This document shows positions 37,888-46,640 of a stretch of DNA of 49,063 nt, one piece after another (the first letter of the stretch is position 1; every line of letters starts with the position of its first letter). Below the pieces are notes generated by a model. It did not search any database. It worked only from the letters and a program-made list of their open reading frames with translations, and had not been told where the DNA came from. This DNA comes from Rodentolepis nana (lineage: Eukaryota > Platyhelminthes > Cestoda > Cyclophyllidea > Hymenolepididae): contig UZAE01012274.1 of NCBI GenBank assembly GCA_900617975.1, positions 1 to 49,063 on the forward strand, in the 5' to 3' direction. The position numbers and the translations under genes are program-made.

Positions 37888-39375
37888 TTAAGATGCGAAT
37901 TTGTGGGAAATTGTAATTTATCATTGTTATTATTAAACATCATACACCATCTTTTTGGTTATTAAGTTGTCTCCTTGTTCCTAATTGGAACTCCAAAGTA
38001 GCGCCACTCCCATCGGTGGAGTTTCTGTAAGAGACCGACCAAATGTGGGGGGGGGGGGACAGGTATGCCAGCATCAATTTAATAATCTTAAGAGGATGCA
38101 GCAGCCATTTCCAAAATCAGAAGACCATGACTACATACATAAGAGGAAGAAGAAATAGAGTTTGAAATCGAAGCGAACGAGCCTCTGTCCTGAGCAAGGA
38201 AACAGAGGCTTTGATAGAGGGACCAAATTAAGGTACGTCAAGTGCATTTGATGGGAGAAGCAGGAAATCAGGTGGGCGTCTGCACAGTGAGGAATTAGGT
38301 GCAAATATGGAAAGCATAAAACGTTTAAGTAATTACAGCTACGTCCGGTGAGGTCAGTGCATACGAATTAGATCAGTTGGTTTTTAAAGAGCATAGGAAA
38401 CCAACTACATATCCCAGTTGAGCACAAGTTACATCCGGACTACTTTTACCACTATTCAGTAGTAACCATTGCTCTAGTGATTCTTTTTTACTTCTGGGAT
38501 AGTTAGAAAGTTAGCTCCGTTGGTGATTAGTCTTCAGAGTTATAGGGGTTATCAGTTTTGATCAACCCATTTCATCACACGTTTCACAAACCAGTAATGA
38601 ACGTTTAATACAGCTGTAGTGCATACTTCACAAATAAGCTCTTGATTAGACGGTGGTAATCCACTTAGGAGTCCAAGAAAAGTGTAACTCACCTCTACCA
38701 GAGCTCCATTATAGAAGTGGTTTCAAAAATAAAATAGACGACTCCTTAACGTAGTGAGACCACAGAACGCACGATGAAACTAAAGTTTTACTCAAAATGC
38801 CTGGTAATTCAAGGTAAAATTAACGCTACGCTGCGCATATTACGATAGATGATTGGCTGGAAGGTCTTTGCACGAAAGTTCAAGCTTGCTCGATACGCTA
38901 TTGGTACCAGGTGCGTACTTCCCAACTAAATTGGATTACTCGAGACCCATTAGCCAGCCATGATGGTGTTGCACATTGCATAGAGATTGACATAATTCAT
39001 ACAAAAAAACTTTTATTGATCTTGTTAGCTTTCTACATCTTTTCCATCATAGATTTCGGTAAAAGTCTTGAAAACCATTTGAATTTGAAGTATTCAAGAC
39101 CACTCTATTCTTCAAGAGAAAGATAAGTGATGCAGAAACAATACCCATTTAAACATTAAATACCCAACATCTCTAGGTCAAATGCAAAACTCAACGAGGA
39201 GAATATCGGGAATAAATTTTCGATTCGTCACATGCTGTAAGCGTGTAACAATACCAATTTGTCAAACTACCGTTATTGGCCATCGATTCACCAATCAGAT
39301 CACTTTAGCACATCAGACGTGACTTGTCCTTCGGTAGGACATCTTCATATTCGACAGCTTTCAGTTGAAGTCAGC
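37888..39375. other. Intergenic region before the EndoU gene
   Basis: 1.5 kb with a G12 run at 38047-38058 and a 71-codon ORF at 38911-39126. That ORF has a hydrophobic stretch but no splice partner or recognised family. No other structure was seen. Confidence 0.6.
37932..37937 (+). promoter_or_regulatory. Poly(A) signal variant of the LAMTOR3-like gene
   Basis: ATTAAA lies 45 bases after the stop codon at 37885-37887. It is a common hexamer variant in a sensible position. Confidence 0.45.
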
Positions 39376-42300
39376 ATGGGGATCGTTTCTAGACGTTGGT
39401 ATCTGTTAATTGTAGTCATATCGACTCTTATTTTTTCTGTCGAATGCCAGAAGAAACGTGGAAGGTGAGTCGACTACATAATTTTAAATTTTAAAAATAA
39501 TCTTTTGTCCACAGCACATTAATCAATCGTGGTGGCATATCTTTCAGATTTTAAATAAGGGAAGCGAGTTTTGCGAAACGTAGTTCAATTTTTCATTTAT
39601 GTAAGGAATTGCTATTACATTATTCAACTCCAACCATTAACTTTCTTATTGAAGAAATGTGCTTTTACTAAAAATTACAAAGAGGATAGATTATCACTCT
39701 TTTCCCGCGCCAGAATAACCGAGGGGTATTCAGATAATTTAAACTTCGCTGTTTGTTATAAGATTTGATGCATGTTTTTCACTTAATTAACAGAACAACT
39801 TGTAATTTACTCGTACGCGTTTTTTCATTTTACGATCCTTTAAATTTTACTTAAGAGATCCGGCCTTTGAAGCACTGGTAAATAAACTATGGAATCTGGA
39901 TGAAAATCGGTTTGAACTGGGAAAAGACATTATTCTAACCGAACCAAGTACGTCCCTTCTCTTTTTATTTAATAGTTCGATTTATCACCACAAAGCTTCG
40001 AAAAAATTAATTAATTCATTGCTTTTTTTATAAAGGCACTATACTGATTATTTGAGTTTCGAACTACTCGCTATAGCTAGGTTAATTTCAAAATAATCCC
40101 CAACTTTAGTTATCACGAGAGATACATGTTTGAGAAGAAGAAGAAGAATAAGAATAAGTATAGTCATCGAGGTAAATTGTCATAAGGAGGAAGTTTGAAA
40201 ATGTAAAAATTCAAAACTGAAGACCTTTACTGTTCTTGTGCTCTAATTCATTATGAGCTTCTCTATCTCCAAGTTTAATCACTTAATTGTTGATTTATTT
40301 ACAAAAAACACGAGAAGACTGGAGTATCTAGCACTACCAAGGCCGATCGAAGGAGCCTCATTCTACCTCGGGAACATTCTGGAAAGTGAGGGTGCTACTG
40401 AGCCGGTATTGAGTAAAACCAGAATTTCTGCCCCCAGGCCTCCCAACCAAACGGCCATCGAAAGGCACTTTGTTTCACAGAGCTCTGCTGTAGTTTGGTT
40501 TTACTACCCAATATAGAAGAAATGCGTGGCTTGAGGTCATTTTTTTAATTAAAATTTTGATTAAATTTCCACTATGATTTTTTAAGTCGGCCAGAACTCC
40601 AACATCGATCCTATTGTTTCAATTTCCACAAGATTTTTCTTCACTGTATTTGCATTTGTCTGGTCATGCCCTTTGTAATGATCATCAATCGACTTTGCAT
40701 TAGCCAATTTTCTTCAGAATTTCACAGGGAGGGGGTGGGGGGCGAGTTTTCAATCTGCTTTTCTCTGTTTGAAGGCAACAGGAAGTTGGCTGAAATAATT
40801 TAACGCATTTCGTCATTGACTTTCTTTTCCCATTAGGACACTTTGATCGACATCCCGAAGACGAGACTGTCATACCACTTTTTGCATACGTCAATCACTC
40901 TCGTCTCCACCACTTGCCCACGTACAGAAGTAAAGCCAACTAAATTCATTGAATTGACCCTACTCTTGTCATTTTTTTGACTAAATGTCTTTAACTTCCA
41001 TCAGCCTTCATCGATTTGATGAAGTTCTATGACCCCGATGTCTTGAAAGTGGATCCCTCTGGTCCTGAAAAAACTCAAGCTCAAGTAGCATTCCTGGATG
41101 CTATTATGGAAACTGAAGTGATGAAAATGGTCCAGGCTTATCTAGTCGAAAAGAACCTCACCTCATCGGTTAAAAGTGAATTCAAGGAACAAATAGGCAA
41201 CATCTGGTTTGTTCCTTATATGAGGAAAAGGTGAGCCTTTCAGCGCTAGTTTTGGTACAAAATTGGAAAGTTAATCGAGAACGAAGCTAACTGTCAAAAG
41301 TATCCTACTTAAGACGGAGAGAATCATTTTACGCAAAATTTCTAGATTTCTGACTTCGTTTTTTTTCGTTGGTTTTGAGTTAGCTGAGACAGGTACTTTC
41401 TGATATAAGAACTTTTTAACAGTCAAAGATATCAAAATTGACAAAATCTTAAGGATTAAGGAAAGTAACTTTTGGCGAATATTTATTCTAAAAAAGCCAT
41501 TTAAGACGCTTAGTATTTCATTTACTTTTGAGGACAAACTACTGAAAGTGAAATGTTTAGTTTTGGAAATTAGACACCTTAATCTTCTATACTTACCTTC
41601 CTTTTATAGATCTATTTAGACATGACATATTTGCTGGTAATGTGGCTTTCAGAATTTATGAAAAATTAAAATTTCACCTTCTTAATTCGGTTATTAAAAA
41701 GGGCATGAAATCATTCAATTAGAATTGGTCAACTTTTCAACTGTGGATGATGTTATCGCTGCTGCTATTATACCTCACCAAGAAATAAAGTTTAAATTAG
41801 TTAATAATCAAGAGGTTGCTAATTCCTATCTCTCAATTATAAGTTGACCATTTACTTTGATCTCCTTTGTGAGTCATCCAATCAATTTTAGAATTACATT
41901 TACCCACTCCTCATTATTAGTTCGTACACCTTTTGATGGGATTTACTGCTTTCTGTTCATCTTTTTTCAGACGAATGAGTTCAAGCGCGTTCGAGCACGT
42001 CTTTCTAGGTGAGCAATCAGGATTGCGGGCAAAGGGGCTCCATTATTGGCTTCCACTCTTCGTATACGAAAAAACTGGAATTCTGAACTGCTCTGGTATT
42101 GAAGAAAAGGTTGGTATCACCCCATGGGTTAATATGAAATGCTTATCGTAATAATGTGCTAGTTCTTGGTGAATTTCGCATTGATCCGAGCATGTATTTC
42201 TGCACAAAGATGTCTATAGTTTGACGAAAACTTGACAAGCTATTAACCGCATAAATTTTTTGTTATCTATTGGGCAAGGGGTGGGGGAGGGGTTCATTTT

Positions 42301-43708
42301 AAATTATTCTGCTCATAGAGGTGGTTAATGATCCATTCATTCATGAACCATTATTGCAATAGTCAAGGTTTATTGGTTTCTAAATGGGTTTCAATTTCAC
42401 CATCGACTTCATTATTTTAATTATTGTCTTTGACAGGTGAAAGCTTTTGTGTGGGCCGTTTGTTTACTATTCTTCCGTTCGCGCTGGCTGACATGGCGTG
42501 ATCTTAGCGAGATTGGCCATTAATTAGGCTTCTGTTATTATCTTTTATCTTTAGGTCAGAAACACCCTGTCGCACAAACTAAACACACTTTACAGTTCAC
42601 TTAATGGACAATTTATGTTTGGTAAAAGGTATATCATGCCTTGCTAGCCTAAATACGTCTTCTAAACTATTTACTTGAAGTCCATCTCATCTTTCTATAG
42701 CCTAGCTATTGAATTCCTTACGCTGTCAAATTGATTCAGTTATAACCCGGCCAATTATTTGCGCATTTCGACTTCCCTTGCAATCGATTAAGGTCTTGCA
42801 GTATTTTATCAGGGTTTAACTTCTAAGCAATGATGTTTATATCAGATATGTCAGATTTTGGCAGAGCCAACTATTAGCTAGAGAATGAGTAAAACACAAC
42901 GCCTTACTTTTAAAATCATGTTCTCCAATAATTTATTTATATCAAATGGCAGGCGTTAAGATAGTTATCATTAGCCCTTTAGTCGACTTCTGGCCTCACA
43001 GAGGGGAAGGAAAATCGAAGTGAAAAAAGTCGAGAGGGGGGGGGGAGGGAAGAGAAGAGTGTTTCAAAGATGTTAAAGAGACAGGTAGACACAAAGGCAG
43101 AAAAAAGATGAGGTGAGTACTGGGAAGTGGTGGAATATGACATATAGTGGGGCGATGGTAGTTTGAAGTCAGAAGTCAACTGCAGGTTAAGAGATTTTTT
43201 TGCCGTATGGGAATACGTCGCCCAGGGTGCACCACATGGAGGTAAGTTTATCGCGCACACCTGTTCTCCAATGATTGATCCTTTTTAATTATTTAAAATT
43301 TCTTACAAGCAGAAGCTTTCTTCCCTGCTTCAAGCTATGCTGATGAAGTGTTGAGTCTTTATGCGCCAGTTCTTGGAATGCTTTCCATCAGCCCTTTATT
43401 CCCAATTTTACTTAACAATAATTTTGTTATTTGTGTATTTTTTATTTCGTCAGAAACGCAATTTGAAGAATGTCTTCTCAGTGTCGTTTACATGGCGAGG
43501 TAATTTGACGAAAGAGTTTGGTACCTTCATCATCGGATCCTCTCCAGAGTTCGAGATAGGTGTCTATACTGCGGCATTCTTGACAATGAATTCTCTTTGG
43601 CCTGCTGGATTCCGCCACGCCTTGTCATTCAAAGTCAAAAACACCAAGCTGGTCGTTCAGTGCTATCGCAACGACCGTGCCATTTTAGGTTCATGCTACC
43701 TGCTTTGA
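39376..43708 (+). CDS. Secreted EndoU-family endoribonuclease, 6 exons
   Basis: EndoU (XendoU / placental protein 11 family) enzymes cut RNA preferentially at uridines, usually Mn-dependently, leaving 2',3'-cyclic phosphates. Exons are 39376-39464, 39856-39947, 40837-40929, 41005-41230, 41971-42109 and 43454-43708, totalling 894 nt (297 residues). Residues 1-24 are a signal peptide (RWYLLIVVISTLIFSVEC), with no somatomedin-B domain after it. The fold markers are LWNLDENRFELGKD, QVAFLDAIMETEVMKM, SSAFEHVFLGE (His176), GLHYWLPLF (His191), FTWRGNLTKEFG (Lys233) and FIIGSSPEFEIGVYT. The two histidines and the lysine match the family's catalytic set and spacing, so activity is expected. Intron 5 contains repeat copy D. 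Secretion suggests action outside the cell; host RNA as substrate would be speculation. Confidence 0.92.
42110..43453. other. EndoU intron 5 carrying a repeat insertion
   Basis: 1.34 kb intron interrupted by repeat copy D (42934-43261 with duplicated flanks). The remainder is AT-rich with a G-rich stretch near 42280. Confidence 0.75.
42919..43276. repeat. SINE-like repeat, copy D, with near-perfect target-site duplication
   Basis: The body is 42934-43261. Flanks TGTTCTCCAATAATT (42919-42933) and TGTTCTCCAATGATT (43262-43276) match at 14 of 15 bases. This best-preserved copy defines the element ends: left TATTTATATCAAATGGCAGG, right TTTATCGCGCACACC. It lies inside EndoU intron 5. Confidence 0.88.
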
Positions 43709-43786
43709 TGCATTCAGCATTTCGATCAATCTTACACTCTTTTGCTTCTAAATACCTTGGTTATTGTTTAAATTTATGTGATTTTA

Positions 43787-43792
43787 AATAAA
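43787..43792 (+). promoter_or_regulatory. Poly(A) signal of the EndoU gene
   Basis: AATAAA lies about 80 bases after the TGA at 43706-43708. Confidence 0.7.
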
Positions 43793-43924
43793 TATGACTT
43801 AATTAACTGCATCATTGTTGATTTTCTTGTTAAATTTCATGAAGGCTGAAATTTTCTAAGCAATATTTTGCTGCGAAGCTTCTAAAATAATCTTGTTTAC
43901 GTTTCGAAATTACCACTACGCCAA

Positions 43925-44172
43925 AGGTTACTAAGATTTATATCAACAGACAGGCTTTATGATAGTTATCGGTAGCCCTTTAGTTGACAGACACAATGAT
44001 AGTGGTGTAAAGTGAGTACTGTGAAAGTGGTCGAATATGTCATACAGCCGGGTAATGGTAGTCAACTGTCGATTTAAAGACTTTTTGCCGTATGAGTGTA
44101 CATTGCTCAGGACGCACTACGTGGGGATAGGTCTTTTGCGCACTCCACCTCCCCCCTCCAAGTTACTAAGAT
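43925..44172. repeat. SINE-like repeat, copy E, internally deleted, with target-site duplication
   Basis: The body is 43938-44159. Flanks AGGTTACTAAGAT (43925-43937) and AAGTTACTAAGAT (44160-44172) match at 12 of 13 bases. The G-rich section is missing: the sequence jumps from CCCTTTAGTTGAC directly into AGACACAATG. This copy lies about 220 bases downstream of the EndoU stop. Confidence 0.85.
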
Positions 44173-45180
44173 CAAGTAAAAAGTAGTTAGAGAACTTGCA
44201 GCTCATTTAACGTTTCCTTTTGCTAATAAGTCAAAATAGTTTTTGTAGTTCAATGAGATTTTGCTAGGCTACGGTTAGCTCAGCCTCAGATAGAGTGATA
44301 GGACTGAAGTGCTGTTTCACCAAGGCGCTTTGAATGGAAATAGAGGGATTGGTGTTACCTTAATCTCAATTAACTGTTAGGACCTGCATGTTAATGAAGG
44401 CAAAGTAGAAGGACATTTTAGGTTCCGAGATTGAAATTTTCATTATGGATCTTTACTTACCAACACTATTGCCATAATCCCTCACTATAGAAAACATAAG
44501 TTCCAAACGTTAAAAATATCTCTTTCTTTCAGATGTAATGATTAAAAGGCTCATCAACGCTCATTTCAGCAAGAAAGTAGGTATAACTTAAACAGAGGTG
44601 AAGAAGATAACGATGAAAAATCTTGGTCCTGTTAATGAATATTTCTCCATAGCTTGAGCTATGGTTTTCCTCTAGGGTATAGCTTGTGAATTTAACCTTA
44701 AATGGGATTGAAAGGTGTTTGCATAGGTGACTTTTAGCATTTGTTCTATTTAATTTTAGTAATCATGAGGTTCTCAAATGCGTTCCAACTTATTTGAAAA
44801 CATCACTGAAAAGTTGGCTTTTTCTTGCCTGCATTTACTCAACACATTCCAATTAGTTTATTACCACGTTTTCGTCAACAGTTACAAAACGTAATCACTA
44901 ACTCTCCTTAGAGCAACACTTCAATGCAGAGTCTATTGATTTGTGACTGCCTAAGAGGCCATTGCATTCACAAGGGCACTCTCTCGGCACACGATCAATA
45001 GCCGGCTGCAATCTCCGGGATATACTAGCGTTGATAAGCTTCTTGGTAGTGCTGAGCACTTCACGAGTGTAGAGCTATATATACATATATTACTAATTAA
45101 ATAGTATGTACATATATTCGTGAAAAGATTAAAAACGGATAAAAGTATACGTCCTCGTACTTTAATGAAATGAATTTGCC
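44173..45180. other. Intergenic region before the orphan gene
   Basis: 1 kb without a supported gene. AT-rich steps near 45075-45115 precede the TATA box of the next gene. Confidence 0.6.
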
Positions 45181-45216
45181 TATAAAACAGAACTCACTGA
45201 CCTAGTCTCTTCAGTT
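45181..45216 (+). promoter_or_regulatory. Core promoter: TATA box and initiator
   Basis: TATAAAA at 45181-45187 is followed by TCAGTT at 45211-45216, a match to the TCAKTY initiator, with the expected start A (45213) 32 bases after the first T of the TATA box. It precedes the ORF at 45309 by 96 bases. A possible 30-bp intron with GT at 45251 and AG at 45279-45280 lies in the leader. Confidence 0.5.
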
Positions 45217-45308
45217 CATAATATTGCCAAGCAGTCTGTTAGGCAGGCAGGTGTACACTCAAATTTGCATTTCATTTTAGAGTTATTTTTTAGAATATTT
45301 TGGGAAAA

Positions 45309-45698
45309 ATGACCAATAAAGTAACTGCTGTTGTGGCACAAATGAAGGTCGAAGACGAACTTTACCGGTTTAATATCGATCAAGTGAATAATTTCATCAA
45401 TTTTTATAACAATTATGGCCGCAGACTGTATTTCTTGGAAAAAGGTTTGGACGTCGACAGGTTTTACAATCCTACCACTGAGATAGCTCCTGAAGGTTGC
45501 CTGATTTGTGAGAGTGTGGATGAGATTGAGTATATTCGAAATCAATTCCAGAGACTCTGTGAAATCAACATGAAAATGCTCAAGGAACACATGGAGCAAA
45601 CAAAACCTTCAACTTCCATGATCGCATTGATGAAGGCCATCATGAAGCTTGGTAGGCAAGAACCGGGAATGGAGTTGGGAAACAGGAAATTACTCTAG
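45309..45698 (+). CDS. Orphan single-exon protein, 129 residues
   Basis: I do not recognise this family. An intronless frame starts MTNKVTAVVAQMKVEDELYR and ends ELGNRKLL with TAG. The product looks soluble and largely helical, with many charged residues and no signal peptide or membrane segment. Three cysteines are present, two as CLIC around residue 65. Support for a real gene is the frame length in AT-rich DNA, a TATA box plus initiator at the right spacing upstream, and AATAAA about 240 bases downstream. The antisense frame is also open (45216-45599) but lacks such context. A TTG in frame at 45300 is not needed as a start. Confidence 0.6.
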   Translation: MTNKVTAVVAQMKVEDELYRFNIDQVNNFINFYNNYGRRLYFLEKGLDVDRFYNPTTEIAPEGCLICESVDEIEYIRNQFQRLCEINMKMLKEHMEQTKPSTSMIALMKAIMKLGRQEPGMELGNRKLL

Positions 45699-45938
45699 GC
45701 CTTCAGTTGCTTTAACTTTGCACAAGTTTGCACTATATTATAAATGAACCCACTTAATTTGGTTTCCAGCCTATTGTGCTCGTTGTTTAAATAGTGGGGA
45801 ATCCCGTGACAATTTTGCTTGTTATGTACTATATTGCGTTATTAGCTCTGCTGAGGGCTATAAATGCAATAGTTCGTTGATCGAAACTAGTTCATCTTAA
45901 GAGTATTTCGTATCTTTCAATTGACTTAATCTTAAGAT

Positions 45939-45944
45939 AATAAA
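45939..45944 (+). promoter_or_regulatory. Poly(A) signal of the orphan gene
   Basis: AATAAA lies about 240 bases after the TAG ending at 45698. It is the first perfect hexamer downstream. Confidence 0.5.
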
Positions 45945-46483
45945 GTCTCAAGCAGTTTAGATGGCAAAACCTTTTATTGAATCTTATTTGAAATACAAAA
46001 ACTGGAATCGTTCCACTAATGCGAAAACCTTTCATAGCCTTCTGAATATTTCGCAAATCAAGAGACCTAGTTTGCTCTATACGTTTAGCAGCCAACTTAT
46101 TCTGGTCATTTTGATGCCATGAATGAATTCGTATCCAAAAGATCAATGATTTTAATTTTAATATCTGAGATAAGTAGGTTTTCATCCTTGATCACTAATT
46201 ATCTAATTTTAAGTATCTAACTTTATTCGGTCTTGAAGTTCAGAAATTGAAATTATTATCATTCACGGTGTATACCATTGCCTAGCATTTAGACACGAAT
46301 GAATGATAAAACACGTTCAATCATCATAAAGGGATAACGGGGGACATTTGACACCGAAAAAAGCAAACGCAGTTTTAGGAGACATTGGTGGCCATGTTGC
46401 AAAGCTTTTCCAATAGAATTGGTCAAATTCAGGCTGCCTGACAGTTGGTGTCGGTGATGCCTGCCAGCCACATGGCGGTCTTG
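45945..46483. other. Intergenic region after the orphan gene
   Basis: About 540 bases with only short minus-strand ORFs. No recognised gene. Confidence 0.5.
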
Positions 46484-46640
46484 GATGCCTAGTGGGATTT
46501 CAATTTTCAATCTTAATCGGAAAAGATTCACACCCAGAATATCACACCAATTGCAGTCACAGCTCAAAGGCCACCCATCCATACCAATTTGCAGACAGGA
46601 TGGCTCTCTTAGATGCCTAATGTGATTCCAATTTTCAATC
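46484..46640. repeat. Diverged direct repeat, offset about 128 bp
   Basis: GATGCCTAGTGGGATTTCAA followed by TTTTCAATC (from 46484) recurs as GATGCCTAATGTGATTCCAA followed by TTTTCAATC (from 46612). Similar wording (GCCACATGGCGGTCTTG versus GACAGGATGGCTCTCTTA) precedes both. It looks like two diverged units of a tandem or composite repeat. Confidence 0.55.

Noticed and set aside
38911..39126. 71-codon ORF with a hydrophobic stretch upstream of EndoU
   Set aside because: No conserved motif and no splice connection to the EndoU gene, whose own start at 39376 supplies a good signal peptide.
40253..40516. 87-codon ORF in EndoU intron 2 with a locally higher GC content
   Set aside because: Including it would disrupt the phase between exons 2 and 3. 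It could be a decayed repeat but I could not identify one.
40690..40750. Possible extra degraded repeat copy (ATTAGCC ... TTTCACAGGGAGGGGG)
   Set aside because: Only about 40 bases resemble the family, dominated by the G-rich tract; not enough to call.
44263..44335. tRNA-like wording (GGTTAGCTCAGCC)
   Set aside because: No matching acceptor stem, anticodon arm or T-loop could be folded around it.
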